From Sulfuritalea sp. (lineage in GTDB: Bacteria > Pseudomonadota > Gammaproteobacteria > Burkholderiales > Rhodocyclaceae): a stretch of DNA of 8,660 bases. Shown one piece after another: positions 1-6,380 of the stretch; position 1 is the stretch's first letter; each line of letters starts with the position of its first letter. The stretch is from contig JAIPCS010000141.1 in assembly GCA_021738105.1 (NCBI GenBank), positions 1 through 8,660 of the forward strand, in the 5' to 3' direction. The notes beneath the pieces were generated by a model. That model ran no database searches. It was not told the DNA's origin and worked only from the letters and a program-made list of their open reading frames with translations. The position numbers and the translations under genes were made by a program.

Positions 1-1
1 T

Positions 2-1576
2 ATCGACGACGATGGTATCGATGGCGTCATGGCGATCCTTACACCACAGGCCATGACCGATCCGACCCAGGCGGCGCGAACGGTAATAGAAATCGCACGG
101 CATAGCGATAAACCGCTGGTCACCTGCTGGATGGGCGAAGAACAGGTGACCGAGGCGCGCAAGCTGTTTCAGGGCGCCGCAATCCCGACGTTCAATACAC
201 CGGAACCGGCGGTCGATCTGTTCTCGCATGTTTCCAACTACTACCGGAACAGGCAATTGTTGATGCAGACGCCGCCCTCGATTTCAGATCAGGCCCCGCC
301 GCGACTGGAGTCGGCGCGCCTCGTCATTGAAACCGCGTTGATGGAAGGACGCAAGGTACTCAGCGAAATGGAGTCGAAGGCCCTGCTGGCCTCTTTCCGG
401 ATACCGATTGCGCAAACCATGGTAGCCCGCTCTGCCTCCGAAGCCATGGTGCTTGCCGAAGAACTCGGGCTGCCGGTGGTGATGAAAATCGATTCAGCGC
501 AGATTACGCACAAAAGCGATTCCGGCGGTGTGCGTTTGAATATCAACAGCCTCGCCACCGTTCGCGATACCTGGCTGGAAATCATGGACGAAGTGAAAAG
601 GAACCGCCCTGACGCCCATATCAACGGCATCGCGATAGAACCCATGATCCAGAAAGCCAATGGTCGGGAACTGATGGTCGGCATGGTGCGCGACAAGATT
701 TTCGGACCGACCATCGTTCTCGGCCCCGGTGGTACCAATGTCGAGGCCTACAACAGCGATCGCGCGGTCGCCCTGCCGCCGCTGAATTCGGTACTGATCG
801 CCGACATGCTCGCATCCACTCGAACCACCGCACGGCTCGGCGAATTCCGCAACATGCCTCCGGTCAACATGGAGGCTATCGAAGCCGTTCTGCTCAGGGT
901 GTCCTCAATGGTCTGCGAACTCCCGTGGATCAGTGAAATGGACATCAATCCATTGATCGTTGACGAAAATGGCGCGGTCGCCGTCGATGCACGCATCACC
1001 ATCGAAAACATGCCGATCACCGCAGGTCGCTATGACCACATGGCGATCCATCCCTATCCATCACACCTGCAAACGAGCTACAAGGCCAAGGATGGCTGCG
1101 TGGTCACCATCCGACCGATCAAACCCGAAGACTTCCGCATGGAACAGGACTTCGTCAAGGCACTCTCGTCTGAATCGCGCTACATGCGCTTCATGAACAC
1201 CATCCGCGAAGTCTCGCCTTCACAATTGGTAAGGCTGACTCAGATCGACTACGACCGCGAGATGGCATTTGTCGCCACTATCGAAGTGGAGGGAGCAGAG
1301 AAAGAAGTCGGTGTAGTCCGCTATGCGACCAGTCCTGACGGAGAGTCTTGCGAATTTGCCATCGTGGTGGCGGATGACTGGCAGGGCAAGGGACTCGCCC
1401 GCCGCCTGATGGGTCTGCTCATTGAAACAGCCCGAAGCAGCGGCTTGCGCTACATGCATGGCGATTTTCTATCCGAGAACGCACGGATGCTGGCCTTTGT
1501 TGCCAGCCTGGGGTTTGTCCTTTCCGCTCATCCTGAAGACCATGGTCTCAAGCGCGGCGTGATGGTCCTGAATTAG
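2..1576 (+). CDS. Pat/YfiQ-type protein lysine acetyltransferase (NDP-forming acyl-CoA synthetase-like + GNAT), 5'-truncated by window edge
   Basis: Only the C-terminal ~525 residues are present. The frame is open to the left edge, and the codons before the first ATG (position 29) read as family sequence (DDDGIDGVMAILTPQAMTDP), so that ATG is internal. Numbering from it, residues 1-80 end the succinyl-CoA-ligase-like domain and ~95-340 form an ATP-grasp domain (LPVVMKIDSAQITHKSDSGG; VLGPGGTNVEA). Residues ~355-515 form a GNAT acetyltransferase domain with the acetyl-CoA loop QGKGLA at 452-457 and a candidate general base Glu442 in CEFAIVV. Known members use acetyl-CoA to acetylate a lysine of AMP-forming acyl-CoA synthetases in the cytoplasm and switch them off; the synthetase-like part is thought to be regulatory. 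A full-length relative has about 890 residues. An NDP-forming synthetase without acetyltransferase activity is unlikely because the GNAT domain is intact. The next gene follows after 181 bases. Confidence 0.9.
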   Translation: MDDDGIDGVMAILTPQAMTDPTQAARTVIEIARHSDKPLVTCWMGEEQVTEARKLFQGAAIPTFNTPEPAVDLFSHVSNYYRNRQLLMQTPPSISDQAPPRLESARLVIETALMEGRKVLSEMESKALLASFRIPIAQTMVARSASEAMVLAEELGLPVVMKIDSAQITHKSDSGGVRLNINSLATVRDTWLEIMDEVKRNRPDAHINGIAIEPMIQKANGRELMVGMVRDKIFGPTIVLGPGGTNVEAYNSDRAVALPPLNSVLIADMLASTRTTARLGEFRNMPPVNMEAIEAVLLRVSSMVCELPWISEMDINPLIVDENGAVAVDARITIENMPITAGRYDHMAIHPYPSHLQTSYKAKDGCVVTIRPIKPEDFRMEQDFVKALSSESRYMRFMNTIREVSPSQLVRLTQIDYDREMAFVATIEVEGAEKEVGVVRYATSPDGESCEFAIVVADDWQGKGLARRLMGLLIETARSSGLRYMHGDFLSENARMLAFVASLGFVLSAHPEDHGLKRGVMVLN

Positions 1577-1608
1577 TCACCCAGCAGCCAGGCCATGACG
1601 TATACCGC

Positions 1609-1723
1609 GAAGAATTTCGAGCGAAGCGAGCTGATCGGTAGCCCCGCCCTGGGGCGGGGATGGGGGTGGGGGGCCTTCAATTCGCCTTTCCGGCCAAGCG
1701 GCAAGACGCTTCATCGAAGCTTC
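1609..1723. repeat. Imperfect inverted repeat enclosing a G-rich core (possible intergenic repeat element)
   Basis: The left arm at 1609-1628 contains GAAG, TTCGA and GAAGCG blocks. The right arm at 1707-1723 contains the same blocks in reverse complement (CGCTTC, TCGAA, CTTC), with 1-3 base differences between blocks. The arms enclose about 78 bases that include the C/G-rich hairpin and G-tract, and the element fills most of the gap between the acetyltransferase gene and tag. This looks like a small structured intergenic repeat, but only one copy is visible, so dispersal in the genome is inference. It could also be a chance fold or a terminator for the upstream gene. Confidence 0.35.
1642..1673 (+). 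other. G-quadruplex-like tract overlapping a GC hairpin
   Basis: Four G runs lie in a row on the plus strand: 4 G at 1651-1654, 4 G at 1656-1659, 5 G at 1662-1666 and 6 G at 1668-1673. The loops are only 1, 2 and 1 bases. The first two runs can alternatively pair with CCCCGCC at 1642-1648, giving a 7-bp stem to GGCGGGG at 1653-1659 with loop CTGG. Hairpin and quadruplex are therefore mutually exclusive. The tract lies in non-coding sequence 85-115 bases upstream of the tag start and would be in the RNA if transcription runs through from the acetyltransferase gene. No T-run follows, so it is not a standard intrinsic terminator. Confidence 0.5.
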
Positions 1724-1757
1724 CCCTGTTGGGTTCTGGCCGGGCCGGCTTAGGGCA

Positions 1758-2330
1758 ATGGCAGACCTCGTCAGATGCCCATGGTGTGGCAGCGACCCCA
1801 TGTATGTGGCCTATCACGACACCGAATGGGGCGTACCATGTCACGACGAACGGACTCTGTTCGAATTTTTGATCCTGGAAGGCGCCCAGGCCGGATTGTC
1901 ATGGATTACCGTTCTCAGAAAGCGTGAAAACTACCGGCGCGCTTTCGATGATTTTGATCCGGAGAAAATTGCCCGCTACGAAGAAAAGGATGTCGCACGC
2001 ATTCTCGAAGATGCGGGAATCATCAGAAACCGGCTGAAAATTTCAGCCAGCATCAGCAACGCCCGGGCGACTCTGGCACTCTACGAGCAAGGAGGAACTT
2101 TGGATCAGTTGCTATGGCAATTCGTCGATGGACAGCCGCTGGTCAACCATTGGCGCTCAATGGCTGAGGTACCCGCCATCACGCCTGCCGCTGAAGCAAT
2201 GTCAAAGGAACTCAAGCGACGCGGGTTTCGCTTCATCGGCCCGACCGTCATGTACGCTCACATGCAGGCGACCGGCATGGTCAACGATCACCTGGTCGAC
2301 TGCCACCGCCACCGCGCACTGAGTCGATAA
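1758..2330 (+). CDS. tag: DNA-3-methyladenine glycosylase I
   Basis: This 190-residue protein is the base-excision repair enzyme that cleaves 3-methyladenine (and some 3-methylguanine) from alkylated DNA. It has the usual length and all the hallmark residues. The zinc-snap ligands are Cys7, His20, His178 and Cys182, with spacing identical to E. coli Tag (Cys4, His17, His175, Cys179). The base-recognition residues Tyr19, Glu41 (in EGAQAGLSW) and Trp49 match E. coli Tyr16, Glu38 and Trp46. The chosen ATG puts RCPWCG at the N-terminus as the family expects. Only a weak AGGG at 1752-1755 precedes it, too close for a good ribosome site. The gene sits alone between 181-base and 112-base gaps. No Ada-type operator is evident upstream, so expression is probably constitutive (inference). 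Confidence 0.95.
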   Translation: MADLVRCPWCGSDPMYVAYHDTEWGVPCHDERTLFEFLILEGAQAGLSWITVLRKRENYRRAFDDFDPEKIARYEEKDVARILEDAGIIRNRLKISASISNARATLALYEQGGTLDQLLWQFVDGQPLVNHWRSMAEVPAITPAAEAMSKELKRRGFRFIGPTVMYAHMQATGMVNDHLVDCHRHRALSR

Positions 2331-2395
2331 TGCTCAGCGACCGTTAGCGCAAGTGGGGCGCCGCTTTCGGGTAATGGGCGCACCCCGAATCTGGT

Positions 2396-2401
2396 TACAA
2401 T
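2396..2401 (+). promoter_or_regulatory. Candidate -10 element (TACAAT) for the adenylate cyclase gene
   Basis: TACAAT matches the sigma-70 -10 consensus at five of six positions and lies 41 bases before the ATG at 2443. It sits in the only gap upstream of the cyclase gene. No TTGACA-like -35 box is found 16-18 bases upstream, so any promoter would be weak or activator-dependent. Evidence is limited to the hexamer and its position. Confidence 0.35.
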
Positions 2402-2442
2402 AGAAGTTACCTCTGCCCTTCGGCCTTCTGCCCACGTTGCGC

Positions 2443-4800
2443 ATGCAAATCGGCTTTGAAACCATACGCGAGATTCTCGAGCATCGCCTGCATCAAGAGG
2501 ATATCGAGAAGTTATTGCAAGGACTTGACGAGTCGGGCAAGGCCCAGCTTTTCTTCCGGATTTCAGAGCTGTTACGCCGCACCTCGGCCTTGGCGGACAT
2601 CGCCAATCGAGTCTCTGACAGCCTGTCGCTGGATGTGCTGTTTCCGCGGCTGATGGAGGTCGTTACCGAGGCATTGAATGCTGAACGCAGTTCGCTGTTC
2701 CTTTTTGATCCGGAGACCAATGAACTGTTTTCGCGAGTCGTGCAGGGAGACTCGATCGGAGAAATTCGTTTCCCCTGTACGCGGGGTTTAGCCGGCTCGA
2801 TATTCACCAGCGGCAAGGCGGAAATCATTGCCGACGCCTACGCAGATTCGCGCTTCAACCAGGAAGTCGACCGGCGTACGGGCTTCAAGACACGCAATAT
2901 TCTTTGTGTCCCGATCCGCAACAAGAATCGCGAAGTGATTGGCGTCACCCAGGTCCTGAACAAGTGTGTCGGAGAATTCGATAGCGAAGATCAACGGCTG
3001 CTGGAAGGCTTGTCCCTGCAAGCCTCGGCGGCGCTTGAAAATGCACAATTGTTCGAAAAGGTCGAACGTCAACAACGCGAAGAGGCAATGCTGCTCGAAG
3101 TCAGCATTTCCATCGTCTCCGAAATCCATCTCGATCCGCTGCTGATGAAAATCATGCTGGCAGCGACCACCTTACTCGACGCCGACCGCGGCAGTCTGTT
3201 TCTCTACGACCCTGAAACCGATGAGCTGGTTTCCCGGGTTGCCGGTGGGATTGCCGGCGCCGGACTTCGTTTTCCGGCGAATGCGGGAATCGCCGGCGAG
3301 TGTTTCAGCCGCGGTGCTGTCATCAACATTGCCGACGCCTATAACGATCCCCGCTTCAATCCGGAATTTGACCGCCAAACCGGTTATCACACCAGCAGCA
3401 TCCTGTGCATGCCGATCATCGCCCACGGAGAACGCAAACTGGGGGTCATGCAGATACTCAATCGCAAAGGCGGCGAATTCGGCAGCGCCGACGAAAGACG
3501 CCTGCGGGCCTTCTCGGCCCAAGCCGCTGTCGCCATCGAGAACGCACAGCTTTTCCAGGATGTCATGGAAGAACGCAATTACAACGAGGCTATTCTGCAC
3601 AGCATGAATAATGCGGTGCTGACGCTTGACGTTAATGGCGTAGTGCGCAAGGTGAACGAATCGGCCCGGCGCATCCTTCGTCGTGATGATGAAGATTTGC
3701 TTGGGCACGCGCTGGATACCCGTTTCATCGGCCGCAACAATTGGGTCGCCAACAGCCTTGAAAAAGTGCGCGCTTCCGGCAACACCGATATCACGGTCGA
3801 CACCGACCTGATCGTCGACGACTCGGAAACCGTGTCGATAAATCTCACCACGGTGCCGCTGACCAGCACCCGCGACGAGCCCATCGGCTTCATGTTGATG
3901 ATGGAAGACATCACCCGGGAGAAACGCCTGCGCAACACCATGTCGCGTTACATGAGCAAGACGGTGGTGGACCAGCTTCTCGAAAGCGGAGAGGCCGTTC
4001 TGGGCGGCACCGGACGCGATGTCAGCGTGCTGTTTTCGGACATTCGCGGCTTCACATCGATCTCCGAGCGTCTGGGTGCCAAAGATACGGTGGCATTGCT
4101 CAATGAATACTTCACCGACATGGTGGATATCGTATTCGCCCACAACGGCGTTCTGGACAAGTACATCGGCGACATGATCATGGCGGCCTTCGGCTCGGTG
4201 CTGCAAAGCGACGACGACGCCAGCAATGCCGTCCTGGTCGGCAACCGGATGATGACGGCCCTGCACCAGCTCAATCAGCGTCGAGCCGCGCGCGGCGGCG
4301 AGGGAATACGGATTGGAGTAGGCATCAGCACCGGTAACGTGGTTGCAGGCAATATCGGATCGTTGAAACGCATGGAGTACACCGTGATCGGCGACCGGGT
4401 CAATCTCGCCGAGCGTCTGGAAAGCGCCAACAAGTTCTACGGTACCTCGATCCTGGTGTGCGACGCGACCTACGCCGCCATCAAGGACCATTCACCGGCG
4501 CGGGAGATCGACCTGATTCGCGTGCGCGGCCGAAGCATGCCGGTAGCGATCTATGAGGCACTCGACCATCACACCGGGAACAGCTTCCCGCATCTTGCCG
4601 ATGTGCTGGACGCCTTCACCGAGGGCCTTGCCCTCTACCGCCAGCGTGACTGGGCCAGCGCCGAGCGTTGCTTTGCCCTGGCACTGGCTGGCAACCCGCA
4701 AGACCATCCATCAAGAATCTATCTTGAACGCTGCCAGATATATCGACACACACCCCCTCCTGCCGAATGGGACGGGGTATGGACGATGCCTGGCAAGTAG
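2443..4800 (+). CDS. Class III adenylate cyclase with tandem GAF, PAS and C-terminal TPR-like region
   Basis: This 785-residue predicted cytoplasmic enzyme makes cAMP from ATP. From the ATG at 2443 the order is: N-terminal helix (1-50), GAF-1 (~63-203), GAF-2 (~231-373), PAS (~381-493), cyclase domain (~523-703) and a TPR-like helical tail (~715-765). No membrane segment is visible. The catalytic set is complete: metal-binding Asp533 (FSDIRGF) and Asp577 (KYIGD), Lys573 and Thr647 (YTVIGD), and transition-state Asn654 and Arg658 (VNLAER). The Lys/Thr pair resembles cyanobacterial CyaB1 and predicts ATP rather than GTP. Each GAF carries a partial NKFDE-type motif (N173, K174, F179, D183; N340, F346, D350, E351), a signature of cyclic-nucleotide-binding GAFs, so feedback by cAMP is possible (inference). 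Start choice is uncertain: an in-frame TTG at 2437 would add two residues, an in-frame stop at 2401 limits extension, and neither start has a Shine-Dalgarno sequence. Confidence 0.92.
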   Translation: MQIGFETIREILEHRLHQEDIEKLLQGLDESGKAQLFFRISELLRRTSALADIANRVSDSLSLDVLFPRLMEVVTEALNAERSSLFLFDPETNELFSRVVQGDSIGEIRFPCTRGLAGSIFTSGKAEIIADAYADSRFNQEVDRRTGFKTRNILCVPIRNKNREVIGVTQVLNKCVGEFDSEDQRLLEGLSLQASAALENAQLFEKVERQQREEAMLLEVSISIVSEIHLDPLLMKIMLAATTLLDADRGSLFLYDPETDELVSRVAGGIAGAGLRFPANAGIAGECFSRGAVINIADAYNDPRFNPEFDRQTGYHTSSILCMPIIAHGERKLGVMQILNRKGGEFGSADERRLRAFSAQAAVAIENAQLFQDVMEERNYNEAILHSMNNAVLTLDVNGVVRKVNESARRILRRDDEDLLGHALDTRFIGRNNWVANSLEKVRASGNTDITVDTDLIVDDSETVSINLTTVPLTSTRDEPIGFMLMMEDITREKRLRNTMSRYMSKTVVDQLLESGEAVLGGTGRDVSVLFSDIRGFTSISERLGAKDTVALLNEYFTDMVDIVFAHNGVLDKYIGDMIMAAFGSVLQSDDDASNAVLVGNRMMTALHQLNQRRAARGGEGIRIGVGISTGNVVAGNIGSLKRMEYTVIGDRVNLAERLESANKFYGTSILVCDATYAAIKDHSPAREIDLIRVRGRSMPVAIYEALDHHTGNSFPHLADVLDAFTEGLALYRQRDWASAERCFALALAGNPQDHPSRIYLERCQIYRHTPPPAEWDGVWTMPGK

Positions 4801-5024
4801 CACACCGCCTTCGGCATTCCCCACGACACATGGGGAGAAACCCCGCCGCAGCCCTGGTACTAAAACTCGGCGCTCACGCTACGGCAAACCAAATGTGCGA
4901 ATGGATCAATCAGCGCGTCAGCGCCGTTGTCTTCCTACCGAGCTTCCCGCGCAACGTCGCCGGCAAAGCCCTGAAACGCGAAAAGCGCGACCCATACTGG
5001 GCCGAGCGGTCTACGCCGTTATAG
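4801..5024 (+). pseudogene. Remnant of the C-terminus of an AMP-forming acyl-CoA synthetase (frameshifted, 5'-deleted)
   Basis: Two reading frames together read as the C-terminal subdomain of a fatty-acid/acyl-CoA ligase. Codons from 4801 give HTAFGIPHDTWGETP; after an apparent one-base deletion near 4843-4845 the next frame continues AAALVLKLGAHATANQ and ends with SFPRNVAGKALKREKRD and a TAG at 5022-5024. The A10-type motif PRNVAGK (4947-4967) contains the usual catalytic lysine (codon 4965) and fits the PX4GK acetylation motif. The stretch INQRVSAVVF seems several residues short compared with the family, suggesting a small internal deletion. The adenylation core is absent because the cyclase gene ends at 4800. 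No start codon fits the fragment, so it is probably not translated. Family assignment is from recognised motifs; the exact substrate class cannot be told. Confidence 0.8.
4818..4836. other. Small hairpin just after the cyclase stop
   Basis: TCCCCA at 4818-4823 and TGGGGA at 4831-4836 pair perfectly around a 7-base loop, starting 18 bases after the cyclase stop codon. No T-run follows. The sequence also reads as the conserved IPHDTWGE block of the acyl-CoA synthetase remnant, so the symmetry may be coincidental. It is the only hairpin I noticed in the convergent cyclase/MFS gap and might assist termination there. Confidence 0.25.
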
Positions 5025-6246
5025 GGTCTGGCCGGACGCGCTTTCGCCCCATGGCCAGCACCGTCAGCACTGCCAGAATCTGCAGCAACGCCACACCGGG
5101 CAGCACTCCATTCCGGCCTCCTGCATCCAGCAACACGCCAAAGGCCAGTGGTCCCATTGCCAGCCCCACATCGAGCCCCGAATAGACGAAACCATAGACG
5201 CGACCGAACGCCGGCGATGCATTGCCACCCGCCAGCGAATCCGTCGCGACGCGACGCACCAGCAAATCGCGCGAGGGTCCGGCCAGACCCACGCCGATGC
5301 CGATGCCGACCATCAGAGGCAATACGCTCCAGGCGGGAGGCAGGCCGGTCGCCAGTATCGACGCGAACAGTGCCGACCCGACCAGCGCGGCACCAACCGC
5401 GCGCTCATGCGCTTCGACCTTTGCCGCGACAAAGCCACCGACCACCATGCCGGCCGCCGATCCGAGCAAATAGCCTGTCAATGCCGCCACACCCGCAGCG
5501 GCAGAAATTCCGTAGATCACGCCCAGCACCGGTGCGGAAAAACTCTGCAAGCCGCCAAATGCGGCGGTAATCAACAGAAAGAAGGCAAACGCCAGCCAGA
5601 TCACCGGTGTGCCCAGAAAGGCAAAAGTCGCGCCGACCGCCGTCTCACCAGCGCCGACTTTTGGCATGTCGTCATCCAGCAGCGGTCGAGCGAGTCGCAA
5701 CGCCACCACTGAAGCCACAGCCACCGCTGCGGCCACAATTCCGGCGACTCGCCAGTTTCCCATTGCCAGTGCCATGCCCGATATTGTCGCGCCAAGGGCC
5801 CAGCCAAGATTGCCCGACAAACCATGAACCGAAAATGCATGACCCAGACGAGGCGGCGACACTTTCTTGTTGAGCAGCGAAAAATCCGAAGGATGGAATA
5901 CCGAATTGCCCAGACCGGCCAGAGCCGCTGCCAGCAGCAGCATCGGATAGTTGAGCGCCACCGAGAGTGCCACACCGGATGCCGCCAGCAGGCTCACTCC
6001 GGCCATCAGCACGCGACGCGCACCGTAGCGATCGACCAGTATTCCGGCAAACGCCTGGCCAAGTCCCGAGATCGTGAAAAACACGGTCATCAGAAAACCG
6101 GCCTCGGTGTAACCAAAACCGAAATCCGGCATCAGAAGCGGAAACAGCGGAGGTAACAAAAGATGAAACAAATGCGACGTGGCATGGGCAATGCCAACCA
6201 GCGCAATCACTGCGGCATCAGTGCGGACAGAGGATTTGAGGGACAT
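5011..6246 (-). CDS. Major facilitator superfamily transporter, fosmidomycin-resistance (Fsr)-like
   Basis: This 411-residue inner-membrane protein has about 12 hydrophobic segments, as expected for MFS carriers, which usually couple export to the proton gradient. The loop between helices 2 and 3 carries the MFS signature A, GILVDRYGARRVLM, at about residues 68-81. FHPSDFSLLN (117-126) and GHAFSVHGLSGNLGWALG (135-152), together with the His-rich N-terminal helix (HATSHLFH), resemble the Fsr subgroup. Its substrate here is unknown, and fosmidomycin resistance should not be assumed. The ATG at 6246 precedes the first helix closely; no clear ribosome site is seen. The gene is divergent from the heptad-repeat gene (134 bases between starts) and convergent with the cyclase. 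Its last codons overlap the acyl-CoA synthetase remnant, so the short tail DPITA is read antisense to that remnant. No regulator gene is adjacent. Confidence 0.9.
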   Translation of the reverse strand: MSLKSSVRTDAAVIALVGIAHATSHLFHLLLPPLFPLLMPDFGFGYTEAGFLMTVFFTISGLGQAFAGILVDRYGARRVLMAGVSLLAASGVALSVALNYPMLLLAAALAGLGNSVFHPSDFSLLNKKVSPPRLGHAFSVHGLSGNLGWALGATISGMALAMGNWRVAGIVAAAVAVASVVALRLARPLLDDDMPKVGAGETAVGATFAFLGTPVIWLAFAFFLLITAAFGGLQSFSAPVLGVIYGISAAAGVAALTGYLLGSAAGMVVGGFVAAKVEAHERAVGAALVGSALFASILATGLPPAWSVLPLMVGIGIGVGLAGPSRDLLVRRVATDSLAGGNASPAFGRVYGFVYSGLDVGLAMGPLAFGVLLDAGGRNGVLPGVALLQILAVLTVLAMGRKRVRPDPITA

Positions 6247-6367
6247 CGATGAATGCTACCCGATATTCAAGACTGAAACATCTGCTGACATTCCATTACA
6301 GATTCCGCCGGAAAGCACGCCTATCTTGCAGGTCATGGTCAGCACAGGAGTGCCGCCCACCAACCAC

Positions 6368-6372
6368 GGAGG
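6368..6372 (+). promoter_or_regulatory. Strong Shine-Dalgarno site fixing the start of the heptad-repeat protein
   Basis: GGAGG lies eight bases before the ATG at 6381. That ATG begins a typical signal peptide. The open frame extends to an ATG at 6249, but that start would put 44 non-signal residues in front of the signal peptide, so 6381 is the real start. It is the best ribosome site in the window and suggests efficient translation. Confidence 0.85.
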
Positions 6373-6380
6373 AATACACC

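Noticed and set aside
1577..1801. A 74-codon minus-strand frame (with a PPPPSPPQGG stretch) between the acetyltransferase and tag genes
   Set aside because: Its proline run is simply the complement of the G-tract, and it overlaps the start of tag; no protein family is recognisable.
2355..2386. A bulged hairpin (GGGGCGCC with GGCG/CCCC) after tag as a terminator
   Set aside because: Pairing needs a two-base bulge and a 14-base loop, and no T-run follows; too weak to list.
3172..4491. A 439-codon open frame on the minus strand opposite the cyclase gene
   Set aside because: It is antisense to a clearly functional cyclase, shows no recognisable domain, and has the His/Val/Gly-rich look of a codon-bias shadow.
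6249..6380. A 44-residue N-terminal extension of the heptad-repeat protein
   Set aside because: It would bury the signal peptide; the GGAGG site and signal sequence both point to the ATG at 6381.
6247..6380. Promoters in the divergent MFS/heptad-repeat gap
   Set aside because: Hexamers such as CTGACA (6285-6290) and a minus-strand TGTAAT lack partners at 16-18 base spacing, so no promoter can be supported.
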